Positions 51,991 through 60,308 of a DNA stretch of 64,000 nt are shown here, one piece after another; within the stretch, counting starts at the first letter, position 1, and each line of letters starts with the position of its first letter. Position numbers and translations under genes: made by a program. The notes beneath the pieces were generated by a model. The model saw nothing but the letters and a program-made list of their open reading frames with translations, searched no databases and was not told the DNA's origin. Source of the stretch: an uncultured Granulosicoccus sp. (GTDB taxonomy: Bacteria; Pseudomonadota; Gammaproteobacteria; Granulosicoccales; Granulosicoccaceae); contig CANLNQ010000020.1 of NCBI GenBank assembly GCA_947492525.1, positions 62,001 to 126,000 of the forward strand, given 5' to 3'.

Positions 51991-52455
51991 ATGAAAAAGA
52001 ACACCGCCAACAGCGATTTACGCAAAGCCGGTCTGAAGGTAACGCTGCCGCGCATCAGCATTCTGGAAATTCTCGAAGAAGCCGAGCAACACCACATGAG
52101 CGCCGAGGATGTCTACAAGACATTGCTCAAGAATGGCAACGAAGTCGGACTGGCCACGGTTTACCGGGTATTGACCCAGTTCGAGGCTGCCGGATTGGTC
52201 ACGCGCCACCACTTCGACGGTGGCCAGGCGATATTCGAGCTGGATACCGGGGATAATCACGATCATATCGTTTGCCTGAAAACCGGCAAGGTGGCCGAAT
52301 TCAAGGACGAGATCATCGAGAATCGCCTTGAGGAAATTGCTACCGAGCTGGGGTACACCCTGAGCGACTACAAGATCGTGTTGTATGGCGAAGTCGTGGA
52401 CGCGCAGCCGGAGAAACCCAGGCTGAAAGTGCACAACCCGGCTGAGTCGGACTGA
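51991..52455 (+). CDS. fur: ferric uptake regulator Fur
   Basis: Fur represses iron-uptake genes when loaded with Fe(II). From the ATG at 51991 the protein is 154 residues. The recognition-helix region is EVGLATVYRVLTQFEAAGLV; the metal site includes HHMSAEDVY and NHDHIVC. The CxxC zinc pair of E. coli Fur is reduced to a single Cys (VCLKTGK), as in Pseudomonas-type Fur. It heads the iron-gene region at 52.7-64 kb and is divergent from aroA. A longer frame to 51838 is not supported. Confidence 0.96.
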   Translation: MKKNTANSDLRKAGLKVTLPRISILEILEEAEQHHMSAEDVYKTLLKNGNEVGLATVYRVLTQFEAAGLVTRHHFDGGQAIFELDTGDNHDHIVCLKTGKVAEFKDEIIENRLEEIATELGYTLSDYKIVLYGEVVDAQPEKPRLKVHNPAESD

Positions 52456-52546
52456 GGCGCAGCCCCGCTTCGAAGGCTTCGAGGTCGTGCAGACGCTGAC
52501 TACCGCCGCCACTGCGTGATCATGGGGCGCGCGTCGACCATACGAG

Positions 52547-52611
52547 TTCAGACGGTCGACGCGATCAGTGTCAACTCGGGTTTTCAGACGGTCAAAGCGA
52601 TCGATATCAAC
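52547..52611. repeat. imperfect direct repeat, two 29-bp copies 36 bp apart
   Basis: Two copies beginning TTCAGACGGTC and ending ATCAAC or GTCAAC lie at 52547-52575 and 52583-52611, agreeing at most positions. They are in the 226-bp space between fur and hemP. A short open frame covers them, but its translation matches nothing I recognise. Confidence 0.6.
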
Positions 52612-52681
52612 GCGCGTAAGCGGATCGGGATTACCACTGCGATAGTGGTGGTCTTTGGTCGCCTCATGGCTTCAACAGCGA

Positions 52682-52876
52682 CTACTTGGTCAGGATCAGT
52701 TTTTCGTTTCTGGTGATTCTAAGTACGTACTCTTCACCATTGTGTGCAATACGAAGCAGGCGTCGCTCACCCAGCAGCGTGGTTGCGCTGACACGATCGG
52801 CTTGCACGGACACTTGGCGTTCTGCCGTATCACCGGTGTCTGGCGGCGATGGTGGAGTGGAAGAGGACTCTGGCAT
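52682..52876 (-). CDS. hemP: hemin uptake protein HemP
   Basis: HemP is a short protein encoded with haem-uptake genes; in some bacteria it activates haem receptor expression. From the ATG at 52876 it is 64 residues. The C-terminal family block is unmistakable: TLLGERRLLRIAHNGEEYVL, then RITRNEKLILTK at the very end. The frame continues to a TTG at 52933, but that codon sits inside the Fur box, so the ATG is preferred. It is divergent from bfd. Confidence 0.88.
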   Translation of the reverse strand: MPESSSTPPSPPDTGDTAERQVSVQADRVSATTLLGERRLLRIAHNGEEYVLRITRNEKLILTK

Positions 52877-52928
52877 GGCTTGGGTTTTCCACAGATTCGA
52901 GCAAATGATCACAATAATACACGCAAAG

Positions 52929-52947
52929 AGCAATGATTCTCATTTGT
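52929..52947. promoter_or_regulatory. Fur box between hemP and bfd
   Basis: The minus strand reads ATGAGAATCATT here, one base from the Fur core ATGATAATCATT. It lies 53 bases upstream of the hemP ATG and 70 bases upstream of bfd, so one site could control both divergent genes. Confidence 0.7.
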
Positions 52948-53016
52948 CTTTCCACTTACATCAAGTTATGCTAAGCTCGTGCCGCCAATCGGTGGAGTAA
53001 ACACGAGAACTATCCG

Positions 53017-53250
53017 ATGATCGTTTGCCATTGCAACCGTCTGACAGCCAGCGACATAGGTGACGCTGTCGAGTGCATGAAATCCAATTGCAGTAATCCA
53101 GACCTTTGCCCTGACAACGTCTACGGTGAACTTGGCGCTTGCCCACGCTGCTGCAATTGCTTTCCACTGGCAGAGGCCACGATTCGGGAAGCCGAAATAC
53201 GTTTCATTGCAAAAAGTGAGCTGACCGCCCCGGGTAACGCAGCAGCCTGA
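53017..53250 (+). CDS. bfd: bacterioferritin-associated ferredoxin
   Basis: Bfd carries a [2Fe-2S] cluster and reduces the haem of bacterioferritin so that stored iron can be released. The protein is 77 residues. The cluster cysteines fit the Bfd pattern: VCHCNRLTASDI at the N-terminus and CPRCCNCFP at about residues 42-50. There are extra cysteines at CSNPDLC. It is followed by bfr, its partner. Confidence 0.9.
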   Translation: MIVCHCNRLTASDIGDAVECMKSNCSNPDLCPDNVYGELGACPRCCNCFPLAEATIREAEIRFIAKSELTAPGNAAA

Positions 53251-53289
53251 GCGCCCTACCCGTCGCAAATCGAGTCGGGCCCACCCTTC

Positions 53290-53352
53290 AGCGCCTCAGG
53301 TAAAGCACCTCAGGTAAATCACCTTACGTACAGCGCCTTACGTACAGCGCCT
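53290..53352. repeat. degenerate 14-bp tandem repeat, about 4.5 copies
   Basis: Four 14-bp units run head to tail (AGCGCCTCAGGTAA, AGCACCTCAGGTAA, ATCACCTTACGTAC, AGCGCCTTACGTAC) and a partial fifth (AGCGCCT). They lie in the 230-bp bfd-bfr space, about 130 bases before the bfr ATG. Confidence 0.85.
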
Positions 53353-53480
53353 GCAAACCGTTAGCTGCCAGTGGCGCAAATCGTGAAACCGTCCTGATCC
53401 TGCTGTTATGATGCCGTGTCGACTGGAAACACCTCCACCCACTCGGTCTTGTCATCCTCCAACCAGGTTTTGCATCAACA

Positions 53481-53966
53481 ATGAAAGGCAGTCAAAAGGT
53501 CATCGAACGTCTCAATCAGGCACTCTTTCTGGAGCTGGGTGCTGTCAACCAATACTGGTTGCATTATCGCCTTCTGGAAGACTGGGGCCTGACCAAACTG
53601 GCCAAAAAAGAGCGTGAAGAATCCATAGAAGAGATGCAACACGCGGACAAACTGGTCGCTCGCATCATCTTCCTCGGCGGCCACCCCAATCTGCAGACAG
53701 TATCAAGCCTGAGAATTGGCCAGGACGTGAAGGAGGTCATGGAGTGCGATCTGGCCGGTGAGTACGAAGCGCTCACTTCTTATATCAAATCCCGTGACAT
53801 CTGCGAAAGCGAAAAGGACTATGTGTCCAAGAATCTGTTTGAAGAACTGATCGCCGATGAAGAATCGCATGTCGATTATCTGGAAACCCAGCTCGAACTG
53901 CTGGAGCGTATCGGCGTGCAAAATTATCAGCATCTGCAGGCCGACAGCGCCGATTCGGCCGAATAG
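53481..53966 (+). CDS. bfr: bacterioferritin
   Basis: Bfr is the haem-containing 24-mer ferritin that oxidises and stores iron. The protein is 161 residues. Ferroxidase ligands are in [35 protein letters not shown] and EESHVDYLE. The haem-ligand Met is present at about residue 52 (EEMQHAD). It follows bfd and precedes the exbB-exbD-exbD-tonB genes. Confidence 0.95.
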   Translation: MKGSQKVIERLNQALFLELGAVNQYWLHYRLLEDWGLTKLAKKEREESIEEMQHADKLVARIIFLGGHPNLQTVSSLRIGQDVKEVMECDLAGEYEALTSYIKSRDICESEKDYVSKNLFEELIADEESHVDYLETQLELLERIGVQNYQHLQADSADSAE

Positions 53967-53989
53967 ATCCAGCCTTCGGGAAGTCATAC

Positions 53990-54017
53990 AGGCCCGTGAT
54001 ATCTGAAGCACGGGCCT
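53990..54017 (+). terminator. hairpin after bfr
   Basis: A perfect 9-bp stem (AGGCCCGTG/CACGGGCCT, ten-base loop) starts 23 bases after the bfr stop. There is no T run, and exbB starts 18 bases later, so it may attenuate rather than fully stop transcription. Confidence 0.45.
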
Positions 54018-54035
54018 AGCCAAGCGAGCAAGCAG

Positions 54036-54755
54036 ATGCAGGAAGACTTGTCGGCTACCCTGCTGCAACAGATCCCGGGTTCGTTCCACCAGGTAGTGTC
54101 TCTGGGCGGTCCCGTCACTCTGATGCTATTGGTGCTGTCGGTCGTCGCCCTGACGATCATCATTGTCAAGAGTGTTCAGCTGTTCGCAGAACGAAGTCGT
54201 AACCGCAAGGCGATCCGCCAAGCCCTGCAGCTCTGGCAGCAAGGCAGGGAAAAGGACGCCATTGACAGAATCGCTGGCGCCGAGCGAGGTGTCGCCGCAT
54301 TGTTGCGCGTCGCCATGCAAGGCAGCCTGGCGACATCCATCGCGGATGCGCAACTTCGCGAAGAATTGCAGCGACTCGCCAGCGCTGACCTGCATCGACT
54401 CAGAAGCCATCTGCGAACACTGGAAGTCATTGCCACCATCAGCCCTTTGCTGGGTCTGTTTGGCACGGTACTCGGCATGATCGAGGCTTTCAGGCAAATG
54501 GAACAGGCTGGCTCTCAGGTCGATCCTTCTGTTCTATCAGGTGGCATCTGGCAGGCATTGCTCACCACCGGGGTGGGACTTGCAGTAGCCATACCGGTCA
54601 TCCTGGCTCATCAATGGCTGGAACGCAGGGCCGAGCACCATGCCCACCGAATGGAAGATGCGATAACGCAGGTGTTCACGGCATCCGTGCGACAGCAGAC
54701 ACAGGCTGATGGTCACGCTGCAAGACAGGTGGAAGCGGCCAATGCGCCTGCTTGA
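54036..54755 (+). CDS. exbB: biopolymer transport protein ExbB (MotA/TolQ/ExbB family)
   Basis: ExbB forms the inner-membrane proton channel that energises TonB. The protein is 239 residues with three TM helices, at about residues 25-45, 130-155 and 170-190. The family core is TISPLLGLFGTVLGMIEAF and LLTTGVGLAVAIPVILAH. It overlaps the first exbD gene by 14 bases. The neighbouring tonB argues for ExbB rather than TolQ. Confidence 0.92.
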   Translation: MQEDLSATLLQQIPGSFHQVVSLGGPVTLMLLVLSVVALTIIIVKSVQLFAERSRNRKAIRQALQLWQQGREKDAIDRIAGAERGVAALLRVAMQGSLATSIADAQLREELQRLASADLHRLRSHLRTLEVIATISPLLGLFGTVLGMIEAFRQMEQAGSQVDPSVLSGGIWQALLTTGVGLAVAIPVILAHQWLERRAEHHAHRMEDAITQVFTASVRQQTQADGHAARQVEAANAPA

Positions 54756-55143
54756 CACACCGACGAGACGACTCAGGATCAGCCTGACGCCACTGATCGA
54801 TGTGGTGTTCATCCTGTTGCTGTTCTTCATGCTGAGCACACAGTTCTCCCGTCAACAGGTGCTGGAAGTGAATGTCATTTCAGGCAAAGCAGGGCCTGCG
54901 ACGTCAGAGCAATCTTCGCTGCAGCTGCATCTGTTCACCGATGGAACGATCAGCGTGGACGAGCAGCGCACATCAAGTGCGGAGACCATCCCGCTTCATC
55001 CCGCAGTACTGTCGGCCATCGAAGAGGCCACACCGATTCAGCTGAACGCCGATGACACGGTTTCCCTGCAGCAATTACTGACGCTCAGCGACAGCCTCAA
55101 ACAGGCAGGTGCCAGTGTGCTCAGCCTCTCAGCACTACGTTGA
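54742..55143 (+). CDS. exbD: biopolymer transport protein ExbD, first copy
   Basis: ExbD partners ExbB; its TM Asp takes part in proton flow. From the ATG at 54742 the protein is 133 residues. The single TM helix with the essential Asp is ISLTPLIDVVFILLLFFML at about residues 13-31. The frame is open to 54709, but the later ATG follows GGAAG and gives the usual N-terminus. Confidence 0.9.
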   Translation: MRLLDTPTRRLRISLTPLIDVVFILLLFFMLSTQFSRQQVLEVNVISGKAGPATSEQSSLQLHLFTDGTISVDEQRTSSAETIPLHPAVLSAIEEATPIQLNADDTVSLQQLLTLSDSLKQAGASVLSLSALR

Positions 55144-55152
55144 CCGAGCGAC

Positions 55153-55629
55153 ATGAAGCTGAAATCACCGGCAGCACGGACAACGCCATCGGATGACAAT
55201 CTCATTCCGATGATCAATGTCGTGTTCCTGCTGCTGATCTTCTTCATGGTGGCAGGCACCATCCGTCACTCGGACCCCATGGCAATCAATGCGCCGCTGA
55301 CCCTGTCGGGTAGCGAGCAACAGGCTCAGCCGGTCCTTTATCTTGATGCAGGCGGTGCGATGGTCCTGAATGAGACCCCCGTGCGTGCGGATGAACTGGC
55401 CGAAGCGCTGACGACGAGCATCGCAATGTCGCCTACCAAGCAAAGCGAGGATGACGGCTCGAGATCTTCTGCCGTGAGTTCGACGGAACGGGAAGATCTA
55501 CCGGCACTGGCAATCAAGGCCGATGCGCAAACCCCGGTAGCACTGTTGCGCCAGGTTCTGGAGGATGCACGGATCGCCGGCATCCATACAGTGGAGTTGG
55601 TCACCCAGCAGACTTCCACGCGCCCTTGA
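55153..55629 (+). CDS. exbD: biopolymer transport protein ExbD, second copy
   Basis: This second ExbD-like protein is 158 residues. The TM segment [20 protein letters not shown] has Asn where the first copy has the conserved Asp (PLID versus PMIN). That Asp is essential for proton coupling in ExbD/TolR, so this copy may be structural or may form mixed assemblies with the first. A polar, Ser-rich insert lies at about residues 92-115. It sits nine bases after the first exbD and ten before tonB. Confidence 0.85.
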   Translation: MKLKSPAARTTPSDDNLIPMINVVFLLLIFFMVAGTIRHSDPMAINAPLTLSGSEQQAQPVLYLDAGGAMVLNETPVRADELAEALTTSIAMSPTKQSEDDGSRSSAVSSTEREDLPALAIKADAQTPVALLRQVLEDARIAGIHTVELVTQQTSTRP

Positions 55630-55639
55630 TGGTGCAATC

Positions 55640-56365
<726 letters not shown>

Positions 56366-57065
56366 GTATCCTCTTTGGCGATCATGGACACCGGCTCCCC
56401 GCGATGCCCGTGTGCTGTACAAAATAAACAATAATGATTATCATTCTTATGGAGTCAAAGGTTGGACGGCTAATGCCATCGCTACTTCACTCAGGGTTGC
56501 AGACTGCGCTCGAATTGTTGATTTCGCTCAAACAGAATGACATTCGTAGCGGCTTGCGTATTGAAATGCGTGGATTCGGGCGCAACGTGGCAACTGATCT
56601 TCCCTGTAGGGTGTGTCTTGCACACGCCATTGCCGTATGCAAGAACAATCTGCATCCCTTGCGACGCCCGAATGCCTGCCTTGGCTTGACGTGATTGGAC
56701 ATCACCATGCATGACATACTTCACCGGACTGCGTACCATGCCATCCGACAATTCGATGCGCGAAGTCTGTGCTGTGAAGAGAGCTTGCCTGGATGGCGCC
56801 CGCTTGTCGGCAAACCTGGCTACCGTCGCTCACGAATTGCCCGGTGAAGCCTTTGAACAACTGAACCATTGACTACCGCCAACCTCCGAACAGAGTAATC
56901 TGATCGGATATCCGACAATCGCACCAGACGTATCGAGCACGATTTTTCTCTACCTTCAAGACAATGGGGCTTTACAGGACTTTTGCCGCGTCAGGGTCCG
57001 TTCAATCAACAACGAACGGCTCAGGCTCGGCGCAGTGTCCACGGAAGTGCCCGAATTCATAGATC
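56366..57065. other. 700-bp stretch between tonB and fpr with no recognised gene
   Basis: Apart from the Fur box near its left end, I recognise nothing here. Short open frames exist on both strands. The most protein-like is on the minus strand, with a stop at 56491 and an open frame back to about 56830, whose first ATG is near 56739; its translation contains VRSPVKYVMHGDV and matches no family I know. It could be a gene relic or an unknown small gene. Confidence 0.5.
56430..56448. promoter_or_regulatory. Fur box downstream of tonB
   Basis: The plus strand has AATAATGATTATCATTCTT, which agrees with the 19-bp Fur consensus at about 15 positions and includes the palindromic core AATGATTATCATT. 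It is 65 bases past the tonB stop and over 600 bases before fpr, with no recognised gene close to either side. Confidence 0.8.
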
Positions 57066-57926
57066 ATGACAACTGAAAAACAGGAAGGCCTGGACACACT
57101 CCAGGTAGTAGACACTCCCCCCTCCTCCGTCCCGCACGGTCAACGCCTGTCGTGTACAGAAGAGCAGGAGCGTGTCCTGTCAGTCCATCACTGGACCGAC
57201 ACCTATTTCAGCTTTCGCACAACGCGTGATTCCAGCCTGCGCTTTCTGAACGGCCAGTTCGTCATGGTCGGACTGGAGAACGAAGGCAAGCTGCTACGCC
57301 GTGCCTACTCCATTGCCAGCGCCAACTGGGAAGAGGAACTCGAGTTCTTCAGCATCAAGGTACAGAACGGTGCACTGACTTCACGCCTGCAGCATATCCA
57401 GGTGGGCGATTATGTGCATATCGGAAGAAAGCCCGTGGGAACGCTGATCATTGATGATCTGAAGCCGGGCCGCACGCTCTGGCTTCTGGGCACCGGTACC
57501 GGCCTCGCCCCCTTCCTGTCGGTGATCAAGGACCCGGAAACCTACGAAGCGTTCGAGAAGATCGTACTGGTCCATGGCGTTCGTCACGTCAAGGATCTTG
57601 CCTACCACGATGCCATCGGCCTGGAGCTGCCCGAACATGAGTACCTGGGTGACTACGTCAAGAACCAGCTGATCTATGCGCCAGTTGTGTCGCGAGAAGA
57701 TTTCGTGCGCCGCGGTCGCATCACGACTCTGTTTGGCGACGGAGAGCTGGAACGCAGTGTCAATCAGCCAACAATCGATCCTGAAAACGATCGCTTCATG
57801 ATCTGTGGCGGACCGGCGATGCTTGCCGACCTGAGGGAACTGCTCGATAGCCGCGGTTTCACGGCTTCGCCTTCGCGCGGTGAACCCGGCGACTATGTCT
57901 TCGAACGAGCCTTCGTGGACCGCTGA
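57066..57926 (+). CDS. fpr: ferredoxin--NADP reductase
   Basis: Fpr passes electrons between NADPH and ferredoxins or flavodoxin, and in Pseudomonas reduces Bfd for iron release from bacterioferritin. The protein is 286 residues. The FAD motif is LLRRAYSIASANWEEELEFF, and the NADP site is LLGTGTGLAPFLSVIKDP. The C-terminus ends GDYVFERAFVDR rather than in an aromatic residue. The first 25 residues are an extension compared with the usual 258-residue enzyme. The bfd-bfr-fpr neighbourhood fits iron mobilisation. Confidence 0.92.
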   Translation: MTTEKQEGLDTLQVVDTPPSSVPHGQRLSCTEEQERVLSVHHWTDTYFSFRTTRDSSLRFLNGQFVMVGLENEGKLLRRAYSIASANWEEELEFFSIKVQNGALTSRLQHIQVGDYVHIGRKPVGTLIIDDLKPGRTLWLLGTGTGLAPFLSVIKDPETYEAFEKIVLVHGVRHVKDLAYHDAIGLELPEHEYLGDYVKNQLIYAPVVSREDFVRRGRITTLFGDGELERSVNQPTIDPENDRFMICGGPAMLADLRELLDSRGFTASPSRGEPGDYVFERAFVDR

Positions 57927-58052
57927 CAGACAAACGGCTCAGGCAGGCACTAGCCGCTGGTGTGGAGATGCTCTGCGCCGAGGCTGAGCAGCCTGAGTCG
58001 TGCTCTTCAGATGGCTGATCAGGCCTATGCGGTGATCGATAGACAGATACCG

Positions 58053-58643
58053 TCAACCAGTGACCACCAAAGTCTTTCGTGATTGGTGAGGGTGTTCGAT
58101 GACACTGGCCCTCGTGTCAAACACGTCGAATATGCTCTCTGGCGTGAGGACTTCCTGCGCCAGTGAGCGCAACACAGAGCCACTGGGCACAATGACGCTG
58201 ACAGCGCCCAGAGCGGCACCGCTGGAGACACCCACCAGCGCAGGATCGGCCAGCGGGTTGCGAAACAGTCCTTGCAAGACAGCACCATACATGGCAAGAC
58301 TGGCCCCGGTCAGTATTCCCATCAACACGCGCGGCAGGCGAATATTCTGTACGACCGCAATATGCGTATCGGAATATTCGCCAAGGCCTTCCGGCCTGAG
58401 CATCTGCAGGAGAATACCGGCAAGCTCATTGAGCGGTACCGCGACAGCACCGACAGCCAGACCAGCCATTGCACTCGCCAGCAATAACAGGCACAGCAGT
58501 GGCAACACCAGAAAATGCCACGTCCCATTCTCTACAGGCTTGCAGTGAATAGACAGATGATCACGGGTCCGGCGAGCGAGTCTGCACCACCTGCCAAGCG
58601 GCTCATCATTGACCAGAGGCCTTTTCAGTGGCGCAAGAGTCAT
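58053..58643 (-). pseudogene. truncated haem ABC transporter permease (HmuU-like), N-terminal half only
   Basis: The frame is 196 residues, against about 330-350 for an intact FecCD-family permease. The N-terminal half is clear: a first TM segment, then RLPRVLMGILTGASLAMYGA and LQGLFRNPLADPALVGVSSG, the family's best-conserved region. After about residue 155 the homology stops and an unrelated tail of about 40 residues leads to the stop, so several TM helices are missing. It overlaps the hmuT fragment by ATGA, showing that the original operon spacing is kept. Confidence 0.8.
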
Positions 58644-58897
58644 TGTGCATCAGGCACCGGGTAGAGCATGCCAGCGAGGTCCTGCAGCGCCTCTCCGGTA
58701 CATGGCCCAAAGCCCAGAAAACGCAAGGCATCCAGAACGATGATACGCGCATGCCTGCCAGCCGGCGTCAGCGCCACACCGGGAAGATTCAGAACTGACT
58801 GGACCACAGCGCCTTGATCCTTGTCAGTATCGTGCTGCACCACCAGCAGAACTTCAGGTGCCCCTTCATGCGTCTGCTGGCTACTGAGTACCGGCAC
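58640..58897 (-). pseudogene. 3' fragment of a haem ABC transporter substrate-binding protein (HmuT-like)
   Basis: The 85-residue frame contains the C-terminal part of a HmuT-type protein: GAPEVLLV, LNLPGVALTPAGRHARIIV and LRFLGFGPCTGEALQDLAG. An intact protein would be about 280 residues with a signal peptide; the first two thirds are absent, and an in-frame stop lies just upstream of the GTG at 58897. It is coupled to the permease fragment. Confidence 0.8.
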
Positions 58898-58948
58898 AGC
58901 TTCTTATAACTGCACATGTCCGGTAGTTGTTGGTAACGTCAATACAAA

Positions 58949-58963
58949 TGAGAATATTTCTCA
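58949..58963. promoter_or_regulatory. Fur box upstream of the hmu fragments
   Basis: TGAGAATATTTCTCA is a 15-bp palindrome that matches the 7-1-7 Fur pattern (TGATAAT-N-ATTATCA) at 11 of 14 positions. It lies 52 bases upstream of the hmuT fragment and 115 bases upstream of the secreted-protein gene at 59079, so it may now serve either direction. Confidence 0.7.
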
Positions 58964-59078
58964 ACAATGGGTGGGCGTTTTTTCTGTTGATCGGTGGCAC
59001 CTGCCTTGCAGAATCGGAGCATGGGCGCAATGACAAGGTTCCGAGTCGCGTCCTCCCCACTCACCACTGATTCAATCC

Positions 59079-60308
59079 ATGAAAGCACTGCCCACACTCA
59101 TCAAAGTAGCGCTGAACGCCATGTTCATCGGCACCCTGACAGCGGGGTCCGTCGCTCATGCCGACATTCAGATCTTTGAAGCTGTCAACGATTTCCCTAT
59201 CATCAATGCCGGTGAGGTGCCCTACTATTCCGAAGCCCCCAGACGCCCCTCACTGGCCATCGATGCCTCGAAGACACATTATCGGGACAGATTCGCTCGC
59301 GCCACCCTGATATACGACGGGGAATCGGGCTTTCACGATATCACCCTGACTGCACTGGCCGAGCTGGACGGGGAAGCCGTGTATCGCCTGCTGATCAATG
59401 ATGTTCTGCTGGGTACGGCCACCAATCCCGAGGTTGATGTGGATTACACCCCCATACGACACACCTTCGAGGATATCGTGGTGCCACACGGTGCAACCAT
59501 CGCCATCGAATCGCTCGCCAATACCAACGGAAAGATTCCTGAAGGTGACGGCACCGCCTTCGCCCGAGGGCGATGGACAACGCTGGAACTGGATGATGGT
59601 GATGCCGGACAAGGCACCGTGGATGAAGTGGACCTGCGGCTCGAGGCCGCTGTCGACAGTGATGATGTAAAGATCGGCGATGTCTTCACGGTATCTCTGG
59701 ACATCAGCAACAGCGAAGGCGGCGCAGTGGCCACCGGCCCGCGATTGGCCTTGACCCGGGCAAGCGCCGAGATAGCGCTAGCCAGCGAATCGCCACTGGC
59801 CTGCGAGGAATACGGCAACGACATCATCTGCCTGTTGAGCGAGCTGGCTGCCGGTGACTCAAGGTCCGTCTCGGTGAGTCTGCAGGCAATCGCCGCGTCA
59901 CCGAACGCACTGCTGCGCGCAACCATCACAACGGATCAGCATGAAAGCAACCCTGAAGACAATGTTGTCATGCTACCGCTGAGCATCAATGCAAGCTCGG
60001 AAGAGCCTGATCAATCAGCGCCGGAAGGCGAGACAGACACCGATGCAGACGATACGGCTGATACTGACAACCAGACGAGCGATGGCGAGCAGACAGACAA
60101 TCAACAGGCTCGCAATGAAGCACTCGACAGTGCATCCCTTGATGGCACATCGGGTGACGACACATCAGGCAATCGCTCTGGCGGAGGCGCACTGTCCCCG
60201 TGGGCGATATTGCTGCTTCTGATGCCGACGTTTCAGCGCCAGCACAAACGGCTCAGGTACTCGCCCAGCAACGCATCAGATTGTGGTAGATGCCGGTCAG
60301 CCGGTTGA
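59079..60308 (+). CDS. secreted protein with a GlyGly-CTERM-like C-terminal anchor
   Basis: The protein is 409 residues. A signal peptide ends at about SVAHA (residue 28). Residues 30-175 look like a beta-sandwich with a TNGKIPEGDGTAFARGRW segment, which resembles carbohydrate-binding-like domains but is not assigned. Residues 190-305 resemble a CARDB/DUF11-type beta domain. A linker of about 70 residues rich in Asp, Thr and Gln follows, then SGGGALSPWAILLLLMP with basic residues, like a GlyGly-CTERM sorting signal. The frame runs 56 bases into the opposite piuC gene. Function unknown. Confidence 0.7.
   Translation: MKALPTLIKVALNAMFIGTLTAGSVAHADIQIFEAVNDFPIINAGEVPYYSEAPRRPSLAIDASKTHYRDRFARATLIYDGESGFHDITLTALAELDGEAVYRLLINDVLLGTATNPEVDVDYTPIRHTFEDIVVPHGATIAIESLANTNGKIPEGDGTAFARGRWTTLELDDGDAGQGTVDEVDLRLEAAVDSDDVKIGDVFTVSLDISNSEGGAVATGPRLALTRASAEIALASESPLACEEYGNDIICLLSELAAGDSRSVSVSLQAIAASPNALLRATITTDQHESNPEDNVVMLPLSINASSEEPDQSAPEGETDTDADDTADTDNQTSDGEQTDNQQARNEALDSASLDGTSGDDTSGNRSGGGALSPWAILLLLMPTFQRQHKRLRYSPSNASDCGRCRSAG

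Noticed and set aside
49734-52455. Horizontal transfer of the aroA region because of the class II-like sequence
   Set aside because: Gene order aroA-cmk-rpsA is the conserved chromosomal one, and no mobile element or visible base-composition change flanks it.
52516-52716. Short plus-strand frame between fur and hemP
   Set aside because: It overlaps the 3' end of hemP, has no recognisable pattern, and is partly made of the direct repeat.
52877-52933. N-terminal extension of HemP to a TTG at 52933
   Set aside because: The TTG sits inside the Fur box, where transcription is expected to begin or be blocked; the ATG at 52876 gives a normal HemP length.
56434-56694. Plus-strand 86-codon frame starting in the Fur box
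   Set aside because: Its start codon is inside the operator, it has no Shine-Dalgarno sequence, and its translation has no family pattern.
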